NCBI RefSeq assembly: GCF_000419525.1
Contig: NZ_ATTE01000001.1
Coordinates: 992,001-1,056,000 of the forward strand
DNA: 64,000 nt
Direction of reading: 5' to 3'
From: Leucothrix mucor DSM 2157
GTDB lineage: Bacteria; Pseudomonadota; Gammaproteobacteria; Thiotrichales; Thiotrichaceae
Position 1 is the first letter of the stretch. The number at the start of each line of letters is the position of its first letter. This document shows, one piece after another, positions 34,714 to 44,004 of the stretch. The position numbers were made by a program, and so were the translations under genes. The notes under the pieces are model-generated. The model did no database searches, had not been told where the DNA came from, and saw only the letters and a program-made list of their open reading frames with translations.

Positions 34714-35661
34714 TTACCCCTTGTGCGGATTTTGAATGTAAACAGCCAGCACGATAATAAGTGCCTTGGCGATCAGTGCCACTTCATCTTCAATGCCATT
34801 GGCGAGTAGGGTGTATTTCACCAGTTGGATAATCACCGCGCCGAGTATGGCGCCGAAGATGGGCGCTTTACCGCCTTGGAGTAAGGTTCCTCCAACTACC
34901 GCCGCCGCGATGGCATCCAGCTCCATTAGGTTTCCGTTTTTAGCCGCATCGGAAGCTGAGTTAATGGCAACGACGACTAAGCCCGCAATCCCCGCCAGAA
35001 ACGCGCAAATCATATACACACGGGTTTTCACTCGGCGCACGGGAATGCCAGAAAGCTGCGCCGCGGTTTCATTGCCACCCACTGCCAGAATTTGTCGGCC
35101 AAACACCGTGCGCGTCATCATTAAGTACACAATGATCGCCAGTATAATCGCCAGCCAACCCTGAAACGGCAGTCCTAAAATCTTGCCAGTGCCGATATAA
35201 CTAAAATAGGGATTAGAGAAGGTTTGCAGATTGCCATTGGTGAGTACCTGCGCAATACCACGTCCTGAAATAAACAAAATCAAGGTGGCTATAATCGGTT
35301 GGATCTTTAGCTGGCTAATCAATAAGCCATTAAAGGCACCACACACTACCGCCACAATCAGCGGCACGGTAAAGGCCAGAATCAATCCTATAATCGGATA
35401 GCTTTGACCAAATTCAGATAGGAATATGAGTGGTGCAATGGCTCCGGCTAATGCCATGACCGCGCCGACCGACAAGTCAATACCGCCTGTGGCAATCACC
35501 AGCGTAATACCAATCGCCACAATCGCGATGGTGGCTACTTGAGAGATATTCACGAATAGGGTTTGCAGTTGCAGGAAGTTTGGCGTGACCAGAATATTGA
35601 AAATAATCAGAATGGCCAATGCCATTAATCCACCGTGTTTACGGGCGAGCGTGAGCATCAT
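34714..35661 (-). CDS. Sugar ABC transporter permease 1 (YtfT-like)
   Basis: This 315-residue permease has about nine membrane segments and the GGIDLSVGAVMA segment near residue 62 and GGTLLQGGKAPIFG near 250. Its stop is 3 bp from the YjfF-like gene and it begins one base within the ATPase stop, so the three genes are tightly coupled. It forms the channel with its paralogue. The imported sugar is unknown; a furanose or anhydro-sugar would fit the rest of the locus. Confidence 0.85.
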   Translation of the reverse strand: MMLTLARKHGGLMALAILIIFNILVTPNFLQLQTLFVNISQVATIAIVAIGITLVIATGGIDLSVGAVMALAGAIAPLIFLSEFGQSYPIIGLILAFTVPLIVAVVCGAFNGLLISQLKIQPIIATLILFISGRGIAQVLTNGNLQTFSNPYFSYIGTGKILGLPFQGWLAIILAIIVYLMMTRTVFGRQILAVGGNETAAQLSGIPVRRVKTRVYMICAFLAGIAGLVVVAINSASDAAKNGNLMELDAIAAAVVGGTLLQGGKAPIFGAILGAVIIQLVKYTLLANGIEDEVALIAKALIIVLAVYIQNPHKG

Positions 35662-37199
35662 TATGCGGCCTCCGGTGCAGTTTGCGGGGTGTCGTGGCTG
35701 TGAGCAATGGCTTTCACTAAAGTCTGTTCGGTAATGCCTGGATTCTTTAACTCAGTCACCGACTTGCCATCTTGCATCACCACAATGCGGTCCGCACCTT
35801 CTACTAATTCATCAAACTCAGAGCTGATTAACAGGAGCCCGCCGCCGCTATCCACATACTCGCGAATAATCGCCTGTATCTCGAATTTTGCACCGACATC
35901 TACGCCACGGGTTGGCTCATCTAAAATCAGGAAGTCCGGCTTGATCGCCAACCAACGTGCCAGCAATACCTTTTGTTGATTACCGCCGGACAGCTCTTTA
36001 ATTGGCTGATCCATGTGCGCAATTTTAATACCCAGCGCATCCACGTAATATTGAACAATTTCCTTTTCTTTTTTGCGATCAATTTGTCCGTTGACGGTAA
36101 GTGAGGGGAGTATTGCCAGCGTCAGGTTTTCGCGAACTGACATGTCGGGAATAATACCTTCGATTTTGCGATCTTCAGTTAGAAAGCCAATTCCCAGATT
36201 GATCGAGTCGCGTGCTTTAGTGGGGTGAAAGGCGGCCCCTTTGAAAGTCATGTTGCCGTTTTTAAGGCGATCCATGCCGAAGATGGCGCGGCCGGTTTCA
36301 GTTCGTCCTGAGCCTAGCAGCCCACCTAATCCAACGATTTCACCACGTCTTACGCTTAAGCTGCTGGCGTGTAAATGTTGGCTGGTCGATAGGTTCTCAG
36401 CTTCAAACAGTACCTCACCAAGGGTGTTTTCACCGCCGCCGAGTTCAGTTGAGCCAGCGGCTTCAATTTCAGCGGCATCACGCCCAAGCATACTGGCAAT
36501 CAGCTCTAATTTGGTAGACTCGGCAATGGTTTTCACATCGACGGTTTGGCCATCGCGCATAATGGTCACGCGGTCACAAATCGCAAATAACTCATCCAGA
36601 AAATGAGAGACATACAACACCGATACGCCCGCTGCTTTCAGTGAGCGCACCACGCCAAATAACATGTCGACTTCTTTGTCATCTAACGAGCTAGTCGGCT
36701 CATCCATAATCACCAGCTTGGCATTTAAGGAGACTGCGCGTGCAATCGCGACTAACTGCTGGATGGCCGTGGAGTAACTGCCAAGTGCTTGGGTGACATC
36801 AATGTTTAGCCCGAAGCCATTTAAGATCTCACGAGATTTTTTATGTGCGGCTTTCCAGTCGATTAAGCCACCGAAGCCCCGTGGCTCGTAGCCCAAGACA
36901 ATGTTTTCAGTCACGGTGCGCAGTGGCACTAGGTTTAGCTCTTGATAAATGGTCGCAATGCCGTGCTTCTGAGCATCGCGTGGCCCGGTAATGGTGAGCT
37001 GTTGATTATCAATGGTTACATCACCGCCGTCTTTGGTATAAACGCCGGTTAAAATTTTGATTAGGGTCGATTTTCCCGCGCCATTCTGGCCGATCAAGGC
37101 ATGAACTTCGCCGGGAGTGATTTCCAAGGCAGCTTCATTAAGGGCAATCACGCCGGAGAAGCTCTTGGTAATCCGATTCATTTGAATGAGAGGGTGCAT
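35661..37199 (-). CDS. Sugar ABC transporter ATPase with two nucleotide-binding domains (YtfR/RbsA-like)
   Basis: This 512-residue protein has two fused ATPase domains. The first has Walker A GQNGAGKST near residue 38 and Walker B LVIMDEPTS near 162, but its signature motif is degenerate (LGSYSTAIQQ). The second has the LSGGNQQK signature near 400 and FLILDEPTRGVDVG near 420, but its Walker A (GLLGSGRTE) is degenerate. This asymmetry is typical of the RbsA family. It energises the importer. It overlaps the permease start by one base and follows the binding protein by 64 bp with a hairpin between. Confidence 0.88.
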   Translation of the reverse strand: MHPLIQMNRITKSFSGVIALNEAALEITPGEVHALIGQNGAGKSTLIKILTGVYTKDGGDVTIDNQQLTITGPRDAQKHGIATIYQELNLVPLRTVTENIVLGYEPRGFGGLIDWKAAHKKSREILNGFGLNIDVTQALGSYSTAIQQLVAIARAVSLNAKLVIMDEPTSSLDDKEVDMLFGVVRSLKAAGVSVLYVSHFLDELFAICDRVTIMRDGQTVDVKTIAESTKLELIASMLGRDAAEIEAAGSTELGGGENTLGEVLFEAENLSTSQHLHASSLSVRRGEIVGLGGLLGSGRTETGRAIFGMDRLKNGNMTFKGAAFHPTKARDSINLGIGFLTEDRKIEGIIPDMSVRENLTLAILPSLTVNGQIDRKKEKEIVQYYVDALGIKIAHMDQPIKELSGGNQQKVLLARWLAIKPDFLILDEPTRGVDVGAKFEIQAIIREYVDSGGGLLLISSEFDELVEGADRIVVMQDGKSVTELKNPGITEQTLVKAIAHSHDTPQTAPEAA

Positions 37200-37225
37200 G
37201 CTAAGTGCTCATCGTGAAGAAAGGG

Positions 37226-37247
37226 GCCGGGCAGTGAGCTACCCGGC
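37226..37247 (-). promoter_or_regulatory. Intercistronic stem-loop after the binding-protein gene
   Basis: GCCGGG and CCCGGC pair with a 10-nt loop between the binding-protein and ATPase genes, followed by a moderately T-rich stretch on the minus strand. It may cause partial termination so that the binding protein is made in excess. Confidence 0.45.
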
Positions 37248-37263
37248 AATTTAGGAGGAAATC

Positions 37264-38241
37264 TTAGTAAGCTTCTGCAATGTGATCTTTGGCATTAGCG
37301 CTGGTGAATACGCGGTCTTTAACCTGTACCCAAGGCTCGATTGTTTCGCCAGCGGCATAGCGCTTCATCACATCGCAAGCCAGTGGGCCAAAGAAGGGTG
37401 AGCTTTCAACGGTCACGCCCATTTTGCCATCGATGATTGCTTGTAGTGCGTCGCGGGTACCATCAACGGACACAATCATCACGTCTTTACCTGGCTTGCG
37501 TCCGGCAATTTCTAATGCTTGAATCGCGCCAATCGCCATCTCATCATTATGTGCATACACCACATTCACATCCGGGTGTGCTTGCAGTAGGGTTTCCATC
37601 ACCTGGCGGCCAGTGTCGCGGGCAAAGTCACCAGATTGAGAGGCGACAATGGTCATGTTGTCATGCTTAGCAATCACATCATCAAAGCCTTTTTTGCGGT
37701 CATTAGCAGGGGATGATCCGGTGGTGCCTTCCAGCTCAATAATCACGGCTTTATCGCCTTTGAAATTATCGACCAGCCATTGACCGGCAATGCCACCTTG
37801 CTGAATAAAGTCAGAGCCTAAGAAGGCGACGAAGTCTTTACCCGCGACTGCATTTTTAGGGTCAACCGAGCGGTCAACCAAGAAGGTAGGAATCCCCGCA
37901 GCGAAGGCTTTTTTAACCGCTGGAATCAGTGGCTTTTCTTCGCGGGGAGGTAAGAATAAAACGTCAATACCCTGAGCGATCATGCTATCCACATCGGCTA
38001 CTTGCTTGGCCGCAGAGCCTGCCGCATCGGTTGAAATTAAGTCCCAGCCACAGGACTCTGCCGTATCTTCAAACGATTTTGACTCAGCAATACGCCATGG
38101 GTTATTACTTTCCATTTGCGCGAAACCCACTTTGTAACGATCTTTTACTTCTAGCTTTGGCAGATCCTTTGCGATAACAGAGGTTGTGGCAAATAATGCT
38201 CCAAGCACCAGAGCGGTTCCGGCAATCATCGGTGTTTTCAT
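37264..38241 (-). CDS. Sugar ABC transporter binding protein (YtfQ-like)
   Basis: This 325-residue periplasmic protein has a signal peptide (about 1-24, ending VIA) and a LacI/RbsB-like fold. It resembles YtfQ, the galactofuranose-binding protein, in segments such as RKKGFDDVI, SQSGDFARDTGRQVMET and VYAHNDEMAIGAIQALE. The AACAATG start has GAAGGA upstream. It begins an operon continuing through the ATPase, two permeases and regulator, and follows aldA by 43 bp. Confidence 0.87.
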   Translation of the reverse strand: MKTPMIAGTALVLGALFATTSVIAKDLPKLEVKDRYKVGFAQMESNNPWRIAESKSFEDTAESCGWDLISTDAAGSAAKQVADVDSMIAQGIDVLFLPPREEKPLIPAVKKAFAAGIPTFLVDRSVDPKNAVAGKDFVAFLGSDFIQQGGIAGQWLVDNFKGDKAVIIELEGTTGSSPANDRKKGFDDVIAKHDNMTIVASQSGDFARDTGRQVMETLLQAHPDVNVVYAHNDEMAIGAIQALEIAGRKPGKDVMIVSVDGTRDALQAIIDGKMGVTVESSPFFGPLACDVMKRYAAGETIEPWVQVKDRVFTSANAKDHIAEAY

Positions 38242-38284
38242 TGTTCCTTCTCCATTGGGTTACATTGGTTAAATCAGGTGGGTG

Positions 38285-39751
38285 TTAGTCCCAGCTGAGG
38301 TATACGGTTTGTTTATGTAGATAACCGTCAAATCCATACTTTCCATCTTCACCACCTAAGCCGGAGTGTCCCCAGCCGGAGTGGAAGCCTTGTACTTGTT
38401 CGCCATTGGCGCGATTGAAATAAATCTCGCCAAACTTTAAGTCTTGCGGCAAGCGCATTAGTCGTGAAATGTCTTTAGTAAACAGGTAAGCCGAGAGGCC
38501 AAATTTGCTGTCGTTAGCCATGGCAATCGCTTGCTCAAAATCATCAATTCGTAAGATCGGCGCGATAGGTCCAAACACCTCGTTTTGAATGAGCGGGGAT
38601 TGGTTGTCTTTGACTTCCAGTACCGTGGGCGCATACCAATGGCCTTTTTCATATTGGCCGTCATTCAAAGAGCCACCTTTGAGTAATACCTCCGCACCTG
38701 CATCTATACCGGCTTGCAGCATTTCATCCAGCTTTTGCACTTCAAGGCCACTGACCTTGGGGCCCATATCCGGATTTAGCATTGGGTCGCCAATCGATAG
38801 CGCGGCTGACTTGGCGATGAATTTTTCAGTGAATTCGTCTGCGATCGCGCGGTGTAGGTACATGCGCTCATTACAGGTGCAGATCTGTCCGCAGTTGGTG
38901 TAGCGAGCGATCACTGCCGCGTCGACAGCTTTATCGATATCGGCATCTTCCATCACTATAAAGGGCGCTTTGCCGCCAAGCTCAAGGTGCAATACTTTGA
39001 GCTCCTCAGCGCCAGCGGCGAATATCTTCTTACCGGCCAGCGTGCTTCCGGTCATGGTGACCAGATTAGTAATCGGATGCTCAACCATGGCTTGGCCAAT
39101 GACTGCGCCACGGCCGGTGACTACATTAAATAATCCCTTCGGCAAGCCAACCTGATCGGCTAAACGCGCTAAGAATAATCCGGAGAGTGGGGTGTTTTCA
39201 TGCGCTAATAATACAAAGGCATTACCCGCAACCAAGGCAGGCCCCAGCTTGCGTGCTACTAATGCAGCAGGGTAGTTCCAGGCGGTGAGCCCAACCACAA
39301 CACCACGAGGCACACGGCGAATGTGAATTTCTTCATTGGGATTATCAGAGGGGATAATGTCGCCTTCAATACGACGCGCATTCTCTGCGGCATAACGCAG
39401 GAAGTTTTCAACGGCACCGACTTCGCCATAGGCTTGGTTCAGTGGCTTTCCCTGCTCCAGAGTAATTAAGCGGGCGTATTCATCTTTATGCGCGATAACA
39501 GCGCGGGCCAGTGCTAAGACCATTTTTCCACGCTCAATAGCGGGTTGGCGAGCCCAGGCAACCTGAGCTTGTTTAGCTGCGTTTAGCGCTTGGTCGGCAT
39601 CATCTGGTGTTCCTTCAGGAATGGTTGCGATGATTTGTTCATTGGCAGGGTTCTCGACGTCAATCGTCTGATGCTTTCCTGCGTCGAGCCACTGGCCGTT
39701 GATAAACATACTCGCAGCCAGCCGGCCTGATCCAATATCTTCGAAATTCAT
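38285..39751 (-). CDS. AldA-like aldehyde dehydrogenase, possible anhydrogalactose dehydrogenase
   Basis: This 488-residue NAD(P)-dependent enzyme has the active-site asparagine in AWNYP, the general base in LELGGKAP (about residue 257) and the catalytic cysteine in CGQICTCNER (about 290). It resembles AldA (lactaldehyde/glycolaldehyde dehydrogenase), and shows the QGFHSGWGHSGLGG C-terminal segment. In this context it could oxidise 3,6-anhydro-L-galactose to the acid. It is the first gene of the minus-strand operon, controlled from a promoter at about 39.8 kb carrying a FadR-type operator. Confidence 0.82.
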   Translation of the reverse strand: MNFEDIGSGRLAASMFINGQWLDAGKHQTIDVENPANEQIIATIPEGTPDDADQALNAAKQAQVAWARQPAIERGKMVLALARAVIAHKDEYARLITLEQGKPLNQAYGEVGAVENFLRYAAENARRIEGDIIPSDNPNEEIHIRRVPRGVVVGLTAWNYPAALVARKLGPALVAGNAFVLLAHENTPLSGLFLARLADQVGLPKGLFNVVTGRGAVIGQAMVEHPITNLVTMTGSTLAGKKIFAAGAEELKVLHLELGGKAPFIVMEDADIDKAVDAAVIARYTNCGQICTCNERMYLHRAIADEFTEKFIAKSAALSIGDPMLNPDMGPKVSGLEVQKLDEMLQAGIDAGAEVLLKGGSLNDGQYEKGHWYAPTVLEVKDNQSPLIQNEVFGPIAPILRIDDFEQAIAMANDSKFGLSAYLFTKDISRLMRLPQDLKFGEIYFNRANGEQVQGFHSGWGHSGLGGEDGKYGFDGYLHKQTVYLSWD

Positions 39752-39778
39752 CTCACTCCTCGTAACGCTGTTTCAATA

Positions 39779-39789
39779 TGGTCGTACCA
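39779..39789. promoter_or_regulatory. FadR-type operator at the aldA promoter
   Basis: TGGT-CGT-ACCA is a perfect inverted repeat 28 bp upstream of the aldA start. On the minus strand, TTGACT (39818-39813) and TACTTT (39795-39790) are spaced 17 bp, so the operator overlaps the likely transcription start near 39783. It matches the sites at 39829-39843 and 41731-41745. Confidence 0.6.
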
Positions 39790-39828
39790 AAAGTAATTAA
39801 CAAAATCACCAAAGTCAAATTATTTTTA

Positions 39829-39843
39829 TTTGGTCATATCAAA
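39829..39843. promoter_or_regulatory. FadR-type operator upstream of the GMC oxidoreductase gene
   Basis: TTTGGT-CAT-ATCAAA is a near-perfect copy of the palindrome. It abuts a TTGACA -35-like hexamer at 39844-39849, though I see no convincing -10 for it. Binding here could control the rightward operon. Confidence 0.5.
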
Positions 39844-39927
39844 TTGACAGGTCGAAAATAATATTCAACTATCCATTGGGATTGGTTTCAGCGCTGGCTG
39901 AAATCTAAAAACAGAGGAGAGAGTCGT

Positions 39928-41553
39928 ATGCAAAAGTTTGATTATATTGTGGTGGGTGGTGGCTCATCGGGCTGTGTGGCGGCGGCGAAATTGGTATCCG
40001 AAGGTGGCGCGAGTGTATTGATTTTGGAAGCAGGGCATTCCAATAAGCATCCTTTGTTGGATATGCCACCGGGGATTTTCAAAATGATCAATGGCTCAAA
40101 ATTTATGCGCTACCACAAAACGAACCCACAGGCGCATTTGGGTGGGCGAGTGCATGATATTCCGCAAGGGCATGTGCTGGGCGGTGGCTCCTCGGTGAAT
40201 GCGCAAGTGTATATGCGTGGTCGCCCCGATGATTATAACGAGTGGGATGATATTCTGGCTGGCAATGCCGATAAGGTCGGCTGGCATTGGGAGGACGTGC
40301 TGCCGCACTTTCGCGGCATGGAAAATAACAACCGACTCAATAATGATTTACACAATACCGATGGCGAGATGTTGGTTTCCGACCCTGGTCACGTAAATGA
40401 ATTTTCCCGCTGGTTTATGCAAGCCGTGCAGGCAAAAGGCGAGCCTTACAATACTGACTTTAATGGCTCGCAGCAGCGAGGCGTCGGGCTGTATCAGTTT
40501 ATGAATCGCCACGGAAAACGCAGCTCCTCGGCGTATGCTTTTATCACGCCGCTGGCGAATAATTCTAAGCTTGAAGTGCGTCTGCAATGTGAGGCTACAA
40601 GGGTGCTGTTGGAAGATGGTCGAGCGATTGGCGTGGAATATCGCAATGCGTCGGGCGAGCTGGTTTCGGTATTCGCGGAGAAAGAAGTAATTCTCAGTGC
40701 GGGAGCCATTATCACGCCCAAGCTCTTGATGTTGTCAGGTATTGGTCCTGCTGATCACTTGGTTTCACATGGTATTGAATGCCAAGTTAATTTGCCGGGC
40801 GTTGGGCAAAACTTCATTGATCATCCTGAGGTGCCGATCACGGCATTGGCTAATGGCCCTTATGGTTATTTTAAGCAGGGCGAGGGTTGGCGAATGCTTA
40901 AAAATGGATTGCAATTTAAGTTGTTCGGCTCTGGCCCAATCACCTCGGCAGGGGTGGAAGCGGGTGCGTTTGTTAATCCGCTCAAGCCTGCGGAGTTGCC
41001 AACGATTCAGGCATTCTGCGTGCCCATTGTGTATCTCGATCGCGATACGGTTAATGAAATTCCAAATGATTATGGGCTAACCATTACCACTGTAGTGATA
41101 AAGCCTAAGTCGCGTGGGACTGTCGAATTGGCCTCCGCCGATCCTGCGGCTATGCCGCTACTCTCCCCGAACTTGTTAAAAGATGAAGCTGATATGCAAG
41201 CCATGATGGCGGGGCAGCGATTCTTTATTGATGCCTTTGAGCAGACTCCGTTAAGGCGTCGAATTAAGCAGGTTGTATTGCCAAAGCAGGGTAAGGCTGT
41301 CACTGATGAGGCGCTGCGAGAGCACTGCAAGCGCTTTGTAAAAACCAATTATCACCCCGCAGGTACGGCAAAAATGGGCGCGGATAATGACCCGATGGCA
41401 GTGCTGGATTCGCAGCTTAGAGTGCGCGGCTGCACCGGTTTGCGCGTCTGCGATATGTCGGCGGTGCCTAATATTAATGCAGGAAATACTAATGCGCCGG
41501 CCATGATGTTGGGGAGTCGCTGCGCCCAGTTTATCCTGGAAAATCGTGACTAA
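39928..41553 (+). CDS. GMC-family FAD oxidoreductase (choline-dehydrogenase-like)
   Basis: This 541-residue flavoenzyme has the N-terminal FAD motif VGGGSSG (residues 8-14), the segment GHVLGGGSSVNAQVYMRG near 85, and the C-terminal catalytic histidine in NYHPAGTAKMG near 473. GMC enzymes oxidise alcohols or sugars with a membrane or soluble acceptor. There is no signal peptide. GAGGAGAGAGTC precedes the start. It is the first gene of the rightward sugar-acid operon. Its substrate may be a sugar, polyol or sugar alcohol glycoside. Confidence 0.87.
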   Translation: MQKFDYIVVGGGSSGCVAAAKLVSEGGASVLILEAGHSNKHPLLDMPPGIFKMINGSKFMRYHKTNPQAHLGGRVHDIPQGHVLGGGSSVNAQVYMRGRPDDYNEWDDILAGNADKVGWHWEDVLPHFRGMENNNRLNNDLHNTDGEMLVSDPGHVNEFSRWFMQAVQAKGEPYNTDFNGSQQRGVGLYQFMNRHGKRSSSAYAFITPLANNSKLEVRLQCEATRVLLEDGRAIGVEYRNASGELVSVFAEKEVILSAGAIITPKLLMLSGIGPADHLVSHGIECQVNLPGVGQNFIDHPEVPITALANGPYGYFKQGEGWRMLKNGLQFKLFGSGPITSAGVEAGAFVNPLKPAELPTIQAFCVPIVYLDRDTVNEIPNDYGLTITTVVIKPKSRGTVELASADPAAMPLLSPNLLKDEADMQAMMAGQRFFIDAFEQTPLRRRIKQVVLPKQGKAVTDEALREHCKRFVKTNYHPAGTAKMGADNDPMAVLDSQLRVRGCTGLRVCDMSAVPNINAGNTNAPAMMLGSRCAQFILENRD

Positions 41554-41692
41554 TGGGTCTCGCTGGTAATTGCCTTAAGCGATTGTTCTGGCTGCGATTG
41601 ATGGGTTTTCATCAAGGTCTAGTGAGGCGATTTACAGCTTAAAGCTGAGCGCAGCTGCCAGGTTCTAATTTCAAATGAATTATGAATTCTAA

Positions 41693-41721
41693 TTGACTTG
41701 TTAAATTATATGGTTTTTAAT
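41693..41721 (+). promoter_or_regulatory. Promoter of the enolase-superfamily gene
   Basis: TTGACT (41693-41698) and TTTAAT (41716-41721) are 17 bp apart. The operator at 41731-41745 lies just after the probable start of transcription. The 207-bp gap before this gene holds no other feature. Confidence 0.5.
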
Positions 41722-41730
41722 TTATCAAAA

Positions 41731-41745
41731 TTTGGTCGTACCAAA
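41731..41745. promoter_or_regulatory. FadR-type operator before the enolase-superfamily gene
   Basis: TTTGGT-CGT-ACCAAA is a perfect palindrome with 6-bp arms, located just before the AAGGAGG ribosome site. Its core is identical to that at 39779-39789. Confidence 0.65.
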
Positions 41746-41760
41746 ATAAGGAGGAAGTTT

Positions 41761-42846
41761 GTGCAAATACACAAGATCAATACGCGTCGGTTCAATTTAC
41801 CACTCGCGGAAGTGCTTACTGATGCCAAACACGGTAACCATACCCATTTTGAATTAATCACCACCACCGTCACTTTGGACGATGGTTCGACCGGCACGGG
41901 CTACACTTACACCGGCGGTCGTGGTGGCCATGCCATCAAAGCGATGATCGATCACGACCTTACTCCTTTCTTAATTGGCAAAGATGCTAGCGATGTCAAA
42001 GCCTTATATGATGCCATGCAGTGGCATATTCATTATGTCGGACGCGGTGGCATTGCTTCTTTTGCGATTTCAGCGCTCGATATTGCCTTGTGGGACCTTC
42101 GCGGCAAGCGCAATGAACAGGCGCTGTGGCAAATGGCCGGTGGCGTAAGTGATCGCTGTAAAGCCTATTGCGGCGGTATTGATCTCAACTTTCCGTTACC
42201 AAAGCTGCTGAGCAGCATCCAATCCTATTTAGATCGCGGCTTTAATGGCGTCAAAATTAAAATTGGCCAGCCAACGTTGGCGGAAGATGTGGAGCGGGTA
42301 GCGGCGGTGCGCGAACTGATTGGTGATGATATTGCGCTAATGGTTGATGCCAACTACTCGCTGAGTGTGGAGCAGTCAATTGCCATGGCCAATGCACTCA
42401 AGCCATACAACCTACTATGGTTTGAAGAGCCGACTGTGCCCGATGACTATCACGGTTTTAAGGCGATTGCCGACGCTACGGGAATGCCATTGGCAATGGG
42501 GGAGAACCTGCACACCATTCATGAGTTTGGTTATGCCTTTGACGATGCCAGCTTATCCTTTATTCAACCAGACGCTTCAAACTGCGGTGGCATTACGGGT
42601 TGGTTAGAAGTTGCCAGCCTCTCTCAAAAATACGGCATTCCCGTGTGCAGCCATGGCATGCAGGAGTTACATGTCAGCTTAGTCTCAGGGCGTGAAAATG
42701 CCGGTTGGATTGAAGTACACAGTTTTCCGATTGATGAATACACCTTACGGCCACTCGTGGTTAGCGATCATTTGGCGATTGCGCCATCGGTTCCCGGTGT
42801 CGGCGTCAGTTTCGATTGGGACAAGTTGGAGGCCTGTCATGTCTAA
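41761..42846 (+). CDS. Enolase-superfamily enzyme, candidate 3,6-anhydro-L-galactonate cycloisomerase
   Basis: This 361-residue enzyme of the mandelate-racemase/muconate-lactonising group has the expected active-site parts: a KxK-type lysine pair in GVKIKIG (near 163), metal ligands in [15 protein letters not shown] and MGENLHT, and the catalytic histidine in CSHGMQELH. Start is the GTG at 41761 with AAGGAGG upstream; the frame continues upstream without a ribosome site. The N-terminal capping loop ([15 protein letters not shown]) and the neighbours point to anhydro-galactonate cycloisomerase, but sugar-acid dehydratase is an alternative. Confidence 0.75.
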   Translation: MQIHKINTRRFNLPLAEVLTDAKHGNHTHFELITTTVTLDDGSTGTGYTYTGGRGGHAIKAMIDHDLTPFLIGKDASDVKALYDAMQWHIHYVGRGGIASFAISALDIALWDLRGKRNEQALWQMAGGVSDRCKAYCGGIDLNFPLPKLLSSIQSYLDRGFNGVKIKIGQPTLAEDVERVAAVRELIGDDIALMVDANYSLSVEQSIAMANALKPYNLLWFEEPTVPDDYHGFKAIADATGMPLAMGENLHTIHEFGYAFDDASLSFIQPDASNCGGITGWLEVASLSQKYGIPVCSHGMQELHVSLVSGRENAGWIEVHSFPIDEYTLRPLVVSDHLAIAPSVPGVGVSFDWDKLEACHV

Positions 42847-42962
42847 CAAAGACTTCAAGCTAGTCATCATTAATTACTGTTAAGCACGCTTTTAAACCCT
42901 AAACGTAAACCCTCAATGTAAATGTCGGGCGCTTGGTGCGCCCATATAAACGGAACACAGAT

Positions 42963-44000
42963 ATGAGCACATCAGAAATTTCAGCCGCTTATTACAAAGG
43001 CAATAAAGAGTTTAAAGTCGAAAAGATTATGGCTGCTGGCCCACAAGCCAATGAAGTCCAAATTGAAGTGGCCTATTGCGGTATTTGCGGCACCGATCTG
43101 CACGCCTTTCATGGCAGTATGGATGCGCGCATTGGCCTCAACCGTATTATCGGGCATGAAATGTCGGGCGTGATTGCAGCGATCGGTGATGAGGTGACGG
43201 ATTTAAAAGTAGGGCAGCATGTGGTTGTGCGTCCACTGGACCATTGCGGCGATTGTCCTGCCTGCAATGCGGGTCATATTCATATCTGTCATAACTTGAA
43301 ATTTTTAGGGCTGGATACCGATGGCGCATTCCAGCAGTTGTGGAGCGTGCCTGCGCATACCGTGCATGTATTACCGGATAGCTTATCGTTGGCGCATGCG
43401 GCTTTAGTCGAGCCGGTCTCCGTGGCTTGTCATGATGTGCGCCGTAGCCGCGTACAGCCGGGTGAAGATGTCTTGGTTATCGGTGGCGGCCCAATCGGTA
43501 TGCTGGTTGGAATGGTGGCACAGCAAGCGGGCGGCAAAGTGGTGATCTCTGAAGTCAGCCCTGCGCGCTTGGCCATTGCCAAAAAGCTTGGCTTTGAAAC
43601 CATCAATCCTAGAGAGGAAACGCTGGGCGAACGCATTATGGAAATCACTGCTGATAAAGGGGCGGATGTGATTTTCGAAGTCTCAGGTACTCAAGCCGGT
43701 GTCGATGCGATGACCGATGCAGCAGCTTGTCGGGCGCGTATCGTTATGGTCGCGATCCATGCGCAAAAGCCAGTCGTTGATATGTTCCGCTTTTTCTGGC
43801 GCGAGCTGGAGCTGCTGGGTGCGCGAGTTTATGCCCCGGAAGACTACGAAAAAGCGATCGAGTTAGTCACTTCCGGCGGGATTGATGCCGAGACCATGAT
43901 TACGCATATTGGTACACTGGAAACAATCCAGTCCTCCTTCGAAGCGCTGGAGAACAATCCAACGGCAATGAAAAGCCTGATTAAACTTAAAGCGGACTAA
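42963..44000 (+). CDS. Zinc-dependent alcohol dehydrogenase (MDR family)
   Basis: This 345-residue NAD(P)-dependent dehydrogenase resembles sorbitol and threonine dehydrogenases. It has the catalytic-zinc segment CGICGTDLHAFHG, GHEMSG, the four-cysteine structural zinc loop CGDCPACNAGHIHIC, and the Rossmann motif GGGPIGM. The ATG at 42963 is preferred to the upstream start. In this operon it could oxidise 2-keto-3-deoxy-L-galactonate at C5. A hairpin (GGGCGC/GCGCCC) lies about 35 bp upstream. It is 4 bp from the SDR gene. Confidence 0.85.
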   Translation: MSTSEISAAYYKGNKEFKVEKIMAAGPQANEVQIEVAYCGICGTDLHAFHGSMDARIGLNRIIGHEMSGVIAAIGDEVTDLKVGQHVVVRPLDHCGDCPACNAGHIHICHNLKFLGLDTDGAFQQLWSVPAHTVHVLPDSLSLAHAALVEPVSVACHDVRRSRVQPGEDVLVIGGGPIGMLVGMVAQQAGGKVVISEVSPARLAIAKKLGFETINPREETLGERIMEITADKGADVIFEVSGTQAGVDAMTDAAACRARIVMVAIHAQKPVVDMFRFFWRELELLGARVYAPEDYEKAIELVTSGGIDAETMITHIGTLETIQSSFEALENNPTAMKSLIKLKAD

Positions 44001-44004
44001 ATTC

